A DNA stretch of 43,793 bases. Origin: Nitrospirota bacterium. GTDB lineage: Bacteria > Nitrospirota > Nitrospiria > Nitrospirales > Nitrospiraceae. The stretch spans positions 1-43,793 of the forward strand of contig JAPLLI010000038.1 in the NCBI GenBank assembly GCA_026387615.1, in the 5' to 3' direction. Position 1 is the first letter of the stretch. Each line of letters opens with the position of its first letter. The position numbers and the translations under genes were made by a program. The notes under the pieces are model-generated. The model saw only the letters and a program-made list of their open reading frames with translations. It did no database searches and was not told where the DNA came from. This document shows, piece after piece, positions 32,400 to 39,519 of the stretch.

Positions 32400-33422
32400 A
32401 TGATGCAGACCGTCAATCGTATCGGAGTGATCGGTGCCGGCGCCTGGGGCACGGCCCTCGCCAAACACATGGCGGAAAAGGGGCTGCGCGTCAGGCTGTG
32501 GGCTTATGAGCGGGACGTGGTCGATGCGATCAACCAGACGCATGAGAACCGGGTCTTTCTGCCAGGCGTGACGCTACCCGCCTCCCTTACTGCGACCGAT
32601 TCCCTTGCGCAAGCCGTGAGCGATTGCGATGGCCTGCTCTTTGTCGTGCCGTCGCATGTGGCTCGGCTCGTCCTCCAGCAGCTCGCGTCTCTCTTGCCCC
32701 CCTCCATGCCCGTGATCAGCGCGACGAAGGGTGTCGAGGAGGAGACGTTCAAATTGATGACGCAAGTGATGCAGGAGGTCCTGCCCGCATCGCTGCATGA
32801 CAAGCTGATGGTCTTGTCCGGGCCGAGCTTTGCGGCTGAAGTGAGCCAGAGGCAGCCTACGGCCCTCTGTCTCGCGGGGCAGGAGGCTTCTCTGGTGAGC
32901 GCCTTTCAAGTGGCCTTGATGACGCCGGCGTTACGAGTGTATGCGGATAGCGATATGATCGGCGTCCAATTGGGTGGGGCCTTGAAGAACGTGATGGCCC
33001 TGGCTGCCGGGGTCGTTGATGGGCTGGGCCTCGGGCATAATGCGCGGGCCGCCTTGATTACGCGAGGCTTGGCTGAAATGGTCCGGCTTGGACATGCCAT
33101 GGGCGCTGATGCGAGAACCTTTTACGGACTGTCCGGCGTGGGAGACCTCGTCCTCACCTGCACCGGGTCCTTGAGTCGGAATCATACGGTCGGCGTGAGG
33201 CTGGGACAGGGCGAGAAGCTGGAGGCGATCCTCGGCAGCATGAAGGCCGTAGCTGAAGGGGTAAGGACTGCCAAGGCGGCGTTCGGGCTGGCCCAGCGCC
33301 ACGGAGTCGAGATGCCGATCGTGCGCGAGATCAATGATGGGTTGTTTGACGGCAAGTCCTGCCGCCAGGCTGTGACCGATCTAATGGAGCGCGATGCCAA
33401 GCCGGAGAAGGGGCAGGCATGA
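32400..33422 (+). CDS. gpsA: NAD(P)-dependent glycerol-3-phosphate dehydrogenase
   Basis: 340 residues. The Rossmann motif is IGVIGAGAWGTALAKHMAEK, followed by VPSHVARLVLQQL, LSGPSFAAEVSQRQPTAL and the substrate-binding GGALKNVMALAAGVVDGLGL with its lysine. FYGLSGVGDLVLTCTGSLSR completes the family set. It makes sn-glycerol 3-phosphate from DHAP for phospholipid synthesis. A second ATG follows at 32403. Its stop overlaps larB by four bases. Confidence 0.95.
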   Translation: MMQTVNRIGVIGAGAWGTALAKHMAEKGLRVRLWAYERDVVDAINQTHENRVFLPGVTLPASLTATDSLAQAVSDCDGLLFVVPSHVARLVLQQLASLLPPSMPVISATKGVEEETFKLMTQVMQEVLPASLHDKLMVLSGPSFAAEVSQRQPTALCLAGQEASLVSAFQVALMTPALRVYADSDMIGVQLGGALKNVMALAAGVVDGLGLGHNARAALITRGLAEMVRLGHAMGADARTFYGLSGVGDLVLTCTGSLSRNHTVGVRLGQGEKLEAILGSMKAVAEGVRTAKAAFGLAQRHGVEMPIVREINDGLFDGKSCRQAVTDLMERDAKPEKGQA

Positions 33423-34198
33423 ATCAGAAGACGCTTGAACGACTGCTGACCAAGGTGCAAGCCGGCACCCTGCCCGTGGCGGCGGCGCTCGACCAGCTCC
33501 GCACCCTCCCCTATGAAGATCTCGGGTTTGCCTCGCTCGATCATCACCGGTCGTTACGTCAGGGATTCCCCGAGGTCATTTTCTGCGAGGGGAAGACGAC
33601 GGTTCAGATTCGCGCCATTGCCAAGGCCCTCCTGAAACATCATCGCCCCCTGTTGGCCACGCGGGCGACTCGCCAGGTGGCGATGCTGATCAAACGGCTG
33701 GATAAGCGTGCGGTCTATCATGACGAGGCGCGCATTGTGTCAATCCGCGATCCCCGGCAGCGGCTCCAGGGCCATATTCTGGTGATTACCGCCGGCACGT
33801 CGGACATTCCTGTCGCGGAAGAAGCGAGAGTGACGGCGGAGGTGATGGGGAGCAAGGTTGAGACGCTCTATGATGTGGGCGTGGCCGGCATTCATCGGTT
33901 GCTGGAGCGTCAAAGCCGTCTGATGCAAGCCCGGGTGGTCGTGGTGGTGGCGGGGATGGACGGAGTCTTACCCAGCGTGGTCGGCGGGTTGGTGCCCTGC
34001 CCGGTCGTCGCCGTGCCGACGAGTCGGGGTTACGGCGCGAGTTTCGGCGGGCTTGCCGCTTTGTTGACGATGTTGAACTCCTGCGCCGCTGGGGTCGGGG
34101 TGATGAATATCGATAATGGATTCGGGGCCGGCTGTTTGGCGCACCGGATCAACTTATTGGGAGAGCCGCGCGAAGGGCGAGACGAGCGGGAAAAGTAG
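33419..34198 (+). CDS. larB: Nickel-pincer-cofactor biosynthesis protein LarB
   Basis: 259 residues. FASLDHHRSLRQGFPEVIFC is the typical N-terminal motif; the PurE-like domain has ITAGTSDIPVAEEARVTAEV, YDVGVAGIHRLLE, AGMDGVLPSVVGGLV and a GYGASFGGLAALLTMLNSCA segment. LarB carboxylates and hydrolyses nicotinic acid adenine dinucleotide as the first step in making the nickel-pincer cofactor. It overlaps gpsA by four bases. larC follows about 0.7 kb on, after an opposite-strand gene; larE and larA are not in the window. Confidence 0.9.
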   Translation: MNQKTLERLLTKVQAGTLPVAAALDQLRTLPYEDLGFASLDHHRSLRQGFPEVIFCEGKTTVQIRAIAKALLKHHRPLLATRATRQVAMLIKRLDKRAVYHDEARIVSIRDPRQRLQGHILVITAGTSDIPVAEEARVTAEVMGSKVETLYDVGVAGIHRLLERQSRLMQARVVVVVAGMDGVLPSVVGGLVPCPVVAVPTSRGYGASFGGLAALLTMLNSCAAGVGVMNIDNGFGAGCLAHRINLLGEPREGRDEREK

Positions 34199-34264
34199 AT
34201 GCTGAACGAGTGACGGTTCTTACTTCTCCCGCCATTCTCGCCTGCCTCGCGCGTCCCGCACAGT

Positions 34265-34816
34265 CTATTTCACTTCGATCGTCCCGCGTTTCGGCCAGCC
34301 CACCATCTGCGTTCTGGGACCCTTCTCGCCGTTTGCCAGCAACTTGGGGCGCACTTCAAAGCGATAGAGCCCTGCTCCCGAGGTGACGTTCTTCTGGTCC
34401 AGTCCATCCCACGTTAAGACGACAGTGACTTGTGGTGGGGCGGTGCCATCGGTCGAGGCTGCATGGGGCTCCAGGGCTGTGCGCTTGGTGAGAAAACGGA
34501 GCGAATTTTTCGAGGGTGACGTGATGAAGGAGGAGACCTCCAGCAGGGTGGCTCCGTTCAACTCTTTGGGCAGTTGGATCAGGACGGAAAACTGTAAGGC
34601 GCCGGACGAGACCGTATAGGGATTGGGAGAGACTTTCAGGTCGAGAATCCTGAGCTCCGGTTCGTGGCGCGGACCCTGGTGAGGCTTTGGTTTTGCCGAG
34701 GCGATAGACGGGGTCCAGAGGAGCAGCGCGGCGCAGAGCAGCAGGCAGGAGAGCCGGCCAGTCCATGATCCTGGTAACTCCGAGCAGGGCATGATAAATG
34801 AGCGGCAGATTGTCAT
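34265..34816 (-). CDS. Exported Ig-like hypothetical protein
   Basis: 183 residues. A signal peptide (LSCLLLCAALLLWTPSIASA) ends near residue 41. The mature part starts KPKPHQGPRHEPELRILDLK, then VSPNPYTVSSGALQFSVLIQ and WDGLDQKNVTSGAGLYRFEV. 'SPNPYT...F...L......W.G....G..L..G.Y' resembles the FlgD/Ig-like fold used in extracellular assembly. No partner is seen. ATG at 34792 is an alternative start. Inserted between larB and larC on the opposite strand. Confidence 0.6.
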   Translation of the reverse strand: MTICRSFIMPCSELPGSWTGRLSCLLLCAALLLWTPSIASAKPKPHQGPRHEPELRILDLKVSPNPYTVSSGALQFSVLIQLPKELNGATLLEVSSFITSPSKNSLRFLTKRTALEPHAASTDGTAPPQVTVVLTWDGLDQKNVTSGAGLYRFEVRPKLLANGEKGPRTQMVGWPKRGTIEVK

Positions 34817-34923
34817 AGCGTCACGTGTGGTGTCAGCTTGTTGGTATGAAGCGCTTCATCGGGGGCGCCAGAGCAGTGGGGATAACATAGCGCTGGTAGG
34901 CTGTCAATGCTCGCACTCCGTCG

Positions 34924-36003
34924 ATGGTAACGCTCCGGAAGCGGCGAGTGCAGCGAGGGGCGATTCATGCCACCAAAGTGGACGTCGTGATTGCGACCGG
35001 GTTGCGCAAGCCCCTTTCGCTTCGCCGGATCCACGCGATCCTCGCCGCGAGTCGACTCTCGGACAAGATCAAGCAGCAAAGCCGAGCCGTATTCGATCTT
35101 TTGGCCGAGGCGGAGGGGCATGCTCATCGTGTGGCTAAGGACCATGTGCATTTCCATGAAGTGGTGGTTCTGGATTCGTTTGTCGACATCGTGGGCGGGC
35201 TCATCGGTTGTGATTTGTTGGGTGTGACGCGGGTGACGGCTTCCCCTGTCAATGTCGGAACGGGGATGCTGCAATCGGCGCATGGAATCCTGCCAGCCCC
35301 TGGTCCGGCGGTCGCCATTCTGGCGAAAGGGATTCCGATTTACAGCGCCGGCCCTGCCAGGGAGCTGACCACGCCGACGGGCCTGGCGCTGTTGCGTATT
35401 CTGACCTCGGAGTTCGGTCCCATGCCGGTGATGACGACGACGGCTATTGGCTATGGAGCGGGTGATGCCGATCCCGAGGGCTGGCCGAATGCCTTGCGGG
35501 TGTTTCTGGCGCGCTCCTCATCCGCCGGTACGCGCGAACGTGATAGGGTGCTGCAGGTTGAAACCAACCTTGACGATGTGAGCCCGCAAATCTATGAACA
35601 TGTGATGGAGCAGTTGTTGTCCCGTGGGGCGCTGGATGTGACGCTCGCACCAGTCATCATGAAGCGGGGCAGACCCGGCGTCGTGCTGACGTGCCTGGTG
35701 GCTCCGGCTCTGTTGGACCAGGTGCTTGATGTGCTGTTTCAGGAAACGACGGCGTTGGGAGTCCGGGTTGGTGAGGTGATGCGGCAGATCCTCCCCCGGC
35801 GATTTATGTCGGTGAAGGTGCCGGGAGGAGTCGTGAGGATGAAGATTGCCGATGTGAATGAGACGATGACGAAGGCGGCTCCGGAATATCTTGATTGCAA
35901 GCGGATTGCCGAACGAACGGGCCGCCCTCTGAAGACCGTGCTCGACGATGCGGCCCTGGCCTATGCCAAACGGCGGGCGGCCAGGACGACAGGCCGGCGA
36001 TGA
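34924..36003 (+). CDS. larC: Nickel-insertion protein LarC, N-terminally shortened
   Basis: 359 residues. HATKVDVVIA, a helical segment (LSDKIKQQSRAVFDLLAEAE), the metal-binding VHFHEVVVLDSFVDIVGGL and then TASPVNVGTGMLQSAHGILP with GPAVAILAKGIPIY are LarC motifs. The C-terminal half has LQVETNLDDVSPQIYEHVME and GRPGVVLTCLV. LarC inserts nickel into the pincer cofactor. The usual N-terminus with its D-x-F-SGxSGDM motif, about 45 residues, is absent: a stop (TAG at 34897) lies nine codons before the ATG. HEVV replaces the more usual HEVG. The stop overlaps the antiporter start. Confidence 0.8.
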   Translation: MVTLRKRRVQRGAIHATKVDVVIATGLRKPLSLRRIHAILAASRLSDKIKQQSRAVFDLLAEAEGHAHRVAKDHVHFHEVVVLDSFVDIVGGLIGCDLLGVTRVTASPVNVGTGMLQSAHGILPAPGPAVAILAKGIPIYSAGPARELTTPTGLALLRILTSEFGPMPVMTTTAIGYGAGDADPEGWPNALRVFLARSSSAGTRERDRVLQVETNLDDVSPQIYEHVMEQLLSRGALDVTLAPVIMKRGRPGVVLTCLVAPALLDQVLDVLFQETTALGVRVGEVMRQILPRRFMSVKVPGGVVRMKIADVNETMTKAAPEYLDCKRIAERTGRPLKTVLDDAALAYAKRRAARTTGRR

Positions 36004-37010
36004 CAGTCTTTCTCTACAGCCTGCTCTTCCTCGTCTCTGTCGCGGTGACGTTGGGCGCCTGCACGCTCTTCACGAACGCCATCGAGTGGCTGGGCAAGCG
36101 ATTCAATCTGTCCGAAGGCGCGGTCGGCGGCGTGTTGGCTGCTATCGGCACCACGTTGCCTGAAACATCGATTCCGATCATCGCCATTTTCTTCGGGGCC
36201 AGCCGTGCCGAAGCGGAGGTGGGGTTGGGGGCAATCCTCGGCGCGCCTTTTATGCTGAGCACTCTAGTGATTCCGATTCTGGCCATCTTGCTGGTGGTCT
36301 ATGCCAGATTGGGGAAGCGCACGGCCGCGTTCCGTTTGAACTACAAGGATGTGACGAGCGATCTCTCCTTCTTCGTGGTGGCCTATAGCGTGGCGTTGGC
36401 CTGTGTCTTTGTTCCCTCTCGGCTGGTACATATCTTGGCCGCTGTCGGGTTAGTCAGCCTCTATCTCTATTACGTCAAACTAAAGTTCAGCGAGGTAGCC
36501 GATGAGGAGGGCGGTGAGGGTGGCTCGCTGGAGCCTCTGTTCTTTGCCAGAAATTCGGCAGTCCCCTCGTTTGGATTCATCGGCCTTCAGGCAGTCCTGG
36601 GCTTGGCAGGCCTCGCGCTCGGCGCGCATCTCTTTGTGCTCGCCGCAGAAACCATTGCCAGAGCCTTGTCGATTTCGCCCTTGATCCTGGCTCTCCTTGT
36701 CGCGCCGTTGGCGACCGAGTTGCCCGAAATGTCGAACAGTTTTCTCTGGCTCTATCGAAAGAAAGATCGTTTGGCGGTGGGGAATGTTACGGGCGCGATG
36801 GTGTTCCAGGGGACGATCCCTGTTTCAATCGGTCTGTTAGGCACGGATTGGGCTCTGGCCCCGACCGCACTGATCACCATGGTGCTGGCCGTGGTCGCAA
36901 TCACCTTCTTATTGGCGCAGGCTGCCTGGAGCGGTCTCTGGCGACCCTGGTTGCTGGGTGGGAGCGCCGTCCTGTATATCGGGTATGTGTTGTATCTGTA
37001 CTGGGTCTAA
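36000..37010 (+). CDS. CaCA-family sodium/calcium exchanger-type membrane protein
   Basis: 336 residues, about ten membrane helices. The two alpha repeats show AAIGTTLPETSIPIIAIFFG near residue 45 and LVAPLATELPEMSNSFLWLY in the second half; the acidic GTTLPE and ATELPE residues bind the cation. This is the cation antiporter superfamily; the ion could be Ca, K or another. ATG at 36000 overlaps the larC stop (ATGA). Being next to a nickel-cofactor gene may be chance. Confidence 0.87.
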   Translation: MTVFLYSLLFLVSVAVTLGACTLFTNAIEWLGKRFNLSEGAVGGVLAAIGTTLPETSIPIIAIFFGASRAEAEVGLGAILGAPFMLSTLVIPILAILLVVYARLGKRTAAFRLNYKDVTSDLSFFVVAYSVALACVFVPSRLVHILAAVGLVSLYLYYVKLKFSEVADEEGGEGGSLEPLFFARNSAVPSFGFIGLQAVLGLAGLALGAHLFVLAAETIARALSISPLILALLVAPLATELPEMSNSFLWLYRKKDRLAVGNVTGAMVFQGTIPVSIGLLGTDWALAPTALITMVLAVVAITFLLAQAAWSGLWRPWLLGGSAVLYIGYVLYLYWV

Positions 37011-37050
37011 CGAGTGAAGAGTGATGGGTGAAGAGTGATGAGTGTGAAGA
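37011..37050. repeat. Family D simple-word repeat, copy 2
   Basis: GAGTGAAGAGTGATGGGTGA and AGAGTGATGAGTG repeat the same slipped word as at 12100-12187. It covers the two upstream candidate starts of pdxA (37035, 37038), which is why the ATG at 37056 is used. Confidence 0.5.
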
Positions 37051-37055
37051 CAAGC

Positions 37056-38105
37056 ATGACGAGAACGAAAAATAAACCGCTCCTTGGTATCACGATGGGA
37101 GATCCGGCTGGGATCGGCCCTGAGGTGATTGCGAAGGCTTTGGCCGGGACGAAAGTGCGACGGCTGTGCCGTCCGCTGGTCATCGGCTCCTTTCCTGTGA
37201 TGCAGCAGGTGGTCAAGAGTCTGAAGCTCAAGCTGGATGTGGTTCGAGTGGAGGGTCACGGGACGGTGCCTTCACGGTCGAATCAGCTGGCCGTGCTGGA
37301 TCCGCTCGATCGGCCCCTTGGACGGTTTGCTCGTGGAATCGCGGCGCCTGAGACTGGGGCCGCCTCCGTGTTGTTCATCAAGAAAGCCGTCGAGCTGGCG
37401 CAGTTGGGCTGCATCGACGGCATGGTCACGGCCCCGATCAATAAAGAAGCGATGAACATGGCCGGTTGTTATTTCCCTGGCCATACGGAATTGCTGGCAG
37501 ACCTGACCAAGACGCAGGACTCCGGCATGATGATTGTCGGCGGTCCGCTCCGAATCATGTTTGTGACGACCCATGTTGCGATTAAAAAATTGCCTTCACT
37601 CCTCACGCAGGCCAAGATTGAGAAAGCCATCAGGCTGGCTCATGTGGCCTTGAGGGATCTGTTCGGGATTAAGAAACCGAGAGTCGGCGTTGCCGCGCTG
37701 AATCCCCATGCGGGAGAACATGGCCTGTTCGGGGACGAAGAGAAACGGATCATTCTTCCTGCGGCCCGTGCGGCGCAGGCCCAGGGCATTCGTGCTAGCG
37801 ATCCCTTGCCGGCCGATACCCTGTTCGGCAAGGCGGCGAAGGGTGAGTACGACGGGGTGGTGGCCCTCTACCATGACCAGGGCTTGATTCCGTTAAAGCT
37901 CGTCGCCTTCGGCACCTGTGTGAACCTGACGGTGGGGTTGCCGATCATCCGGACCTCGGTCGATCACGGGACGGCGTTCGATATCGTGGGGAAGGGCATC
38001 GCAGATCCTGGCAGTTTGATCGAGGCGATCGCGCTGGCTGCCACGCTGGCCAAGGGTCGATCGGCAGCAAGGTCCAGTTCATTACGGAAGAAGGGGGCCA
38101 GATGA
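37056..38105 (+). CDS. pdxA: 4-hydroxythreonine-4-phosphate dehydrogenase
   Basis: 349 residues from this start. LLGITMGDPAGIGPEVIAKA is the family start; DGMVTAPINKEAMNMAGC with YFPGHTELLADLT gives the metal and substrate residues. VGVAALNPHAGEHGLFGDEE, ALYHDQGLIPLKLVAF and RTSVDHGTAFDI complete it. The enzyme oxidises 4-hydroxythreonine 4-phosphate for pyridoxal phosphate synthesis. It overlaps the next gene by four bases. ATG at 37038 or GTG at 37035 are alternatives lying inside a repeat. Confidence 0.93.
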   Translation: MTRTKNKPLLGITMGDPAGIGPEVIAKALAGTKVRRLCRPLVIGSFPVMQQVVKSLKLKLDVVRVEGHGTVPSRSNQLAVLDPLDRPLGRFARGIAAPETGAASVLFIKKAVELAQLGCIDGMVTAPINKEAMNMAGCYFPGHTELLADLTKTQDSGMMIVGGPLRIMFVTTHVAIKKLPSLLTQAKIEKAIRLAHVALRDLFGIKKPRVGVAALNPHAGEHGLFGDEEKRIILPAARAAQAQGIRASDPLPADTLFGKAAKGEYDGVVALYHDQGLIPLKLVAFGTCVNLTVGLPIIRTSVDHGTAFDIVGKGIADPGSLIEAIALAATLAKGRSAARSSSLRKKGAR

Positions 38106-38428
38106 CAGACGATGTGAAGCGGGGGCTTGCTCTCGTGCAGCAGCAATTGAAAGAGTTGGACGTGATTTTCACGGATACGATGGAGACGCTCAATACTGTG
38201 GCCGGAGCTGAACGGCTGGCAAAATGGAAAGCCAAGACGGTGGCGCTGCTCACGGAGTCCCTTGGTCAGAAGGAAGGGCAGAAGTTTGCCTCTCTGCAGC
38301 CAGGACCCTCGTTCACGAACGACCTGGTGGAAGAGTTTACCGACCTCATCGACTATTTCAAAACGCCACTGGTCGATCTGTCGAAACAACTGGCGCAAGC
38401 TACCCCTCGTCCTGCCGGCGGGAATTAA
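38102..38428 (+). CDS. Hypothetical helical protein in the pdxA-rsmA operon
   Basis: 108 residues, all helical, no signal peptide: VKRGLALVQQQLKELDVIFT, AGAERLAKWKAKTVALLTES, NDLVEEFTDLIDYFKTPLVD. Its start overlaps pdxA (ATGA) and its stop is three bases before rsmA, so it is translated with them. No family recognised; the tight operon position is the main support. Confidence 0.7.
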   Translation: MTDDVKRGLALVQQQLKELDVIFTDTMETLNTVAGAERLAKWKAKTVALLTESLGQKEGQKFASLQPGPSFTNDLVEEFTDLIDYFKTPLVDLSKQLAQATPRPAGGN

Positions 38429-38431
38429 CTG

Positions 38432-39226
38432 GTGTCGATTCCCGATCTCCCTCCACCGCTCAAGCGGCTCGGCCAAAACTTTCTGATCGATCCCAACATC
38501 GTGCGTAAAATCGTCGCCCTGGCTGAATTGACCCCCAGCGACCATGTGCTGGAAATCGGTCCAGGTCGCGGCATCCTGACGGAGGCGCTGAGCCAGGCGG
38601 TCGGTCATGTGACGGCGGTCGAACTGGATCCACGGCTCCATGCCTATCTTGAGACCAGGCAGGCGGAGTTTCCTAATGTGGAATTGGTCTGTGCGGACGC
38701 GCTGGCCTATCCAGTCGAACATCTACCGATGGGGACGGTCGTCGTCGCCAATCTGCCCTACTATATTTCGACCCCTCTGCTCTTTCGATTGCTCGATCAG
38801 CGGGGCCGGTTCCCCAGGCTGGTGCTCATGCTGCAATCTGAAGTGGCCGATCGATTGGTAGCCAAGCCAGGCGGATCGGACTATGGCGTCCTCTCCGTGA
38901 TGGCCCAGTATGCAGCCGACATCACGAAATCGTTTCGTGTCTCGGCCGAATGTTTTCGCCCCAGGCCTGATGTCGCCTCGGCGGTGGTGCTGCTGCGCAC
39001 GAAAGCCCATCGGGGGCTCAGCCAGGAAGAAGAAGTCGCCTTTCGCGCGCTCGTGAAGGCGGCCTTTGCACATCGGCGGAAAACGCTGGTCAATTCCTTG
39101 CGGGATGAAGGGTATGAGCTTCCCCGTATCACCGAGGCGTTGCAACGATTGGAGATGGCTCCAACTCGCCGGGCCGAGACCCTGTCGGTCGAGGACTTCC
39201 TCCGGCTCGCGGCTTCGATCGGGTGA
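38432..39226 (+). CDS. rsmA: 16S rRNA A1518/A1519 dimethyltransferase
   Basis: 264 residues. KRLGQNFLIDPNIVRKIVAL is the family start, VLEIGPGRGILTEALSQA is SAM motif I, NLPYYISTPLLFRLL the catalytic NLPY motif, and CFRPRPDVASAVVLL the C-terminal hallmark. The enzyme dimethylates two adenines in helix 45 of 16S rRNA; its loss gives kasugamycin resistance. The start is GTG at 38432, three bases past the preceding stop. A family P repeat lies downstream. Confidence 0.95.
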   Translation: MSIPDLPPPLKRLGQNFLIDPNIVRKIVALAELTPSDHVLEIGPGRGILTEALSQAVGHVTAVELDPRLHAYLETRQAEFPNVELVCADALAYPVEHLPMGTVVVANLPYYISTPLLFRLLDQRGRFPRLVLMLQSEVADRLVAKPGGSDYGVLSVMAQYAADITKSFRVSAECFRPRPDVASAVVLLRTKAHRGLSQEEEVAFRALVKAAFAHRRKTLVNSLRDEGYELPRITEALQRLEMAPTRRAETLSVEDFLRLAASIG

Positions 39227-39376
39227 CGAGGCGCGAGACTAGCCTGTGGCTTGCTTAGCCCGCTCCCCCGCGTTCCCTCCACCGTCTTTAGGAGGTGGTC
39301 TGGATTGTCCCCCATTGCGCGTTGAGTGACCAGCATCATATAGAAATGATCCCTCTAAGCTCGCTCGTTATCTCCA

Positions 39377-39474
39377 GGGATGGGGGCTGATTGATCTTCC
39401 ACTGCGCGCGTCCAACGAGGGGAGTCCGCGACCGCGCGTTGCGCGAGCACAGAAGATCATCAGGCGCCATCCCC
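39377..39474. repeat. Family P palindrome between rsmA and ftsK
   Basis: Arms GGGATGGGGGCTGATTGATC and GATCATCAGGCGCCATCCC pair. Read on the minus strand the clamps are GTGCTCGCGCAACGCGCG and CTCGTTGGACGCGCGCAG, with a short GC-rich centre. The rest of 39227-39519 holds no gene. Confidence 0.75.
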
Positions 39475-39519
39475 TCCTCTCGTTTGAAATGACTTGTCCC
39501 CTGTGCTAGCATCGCGATC

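Noticed and set aside
34917-35138. Other-frame 115-residue and 156-residue frames over the 5' part of larC
   Set aside because: Arg/Ser/Gly-rich shadows of the larC frame, with no motif beyond the faint SGDN noted in the findings.
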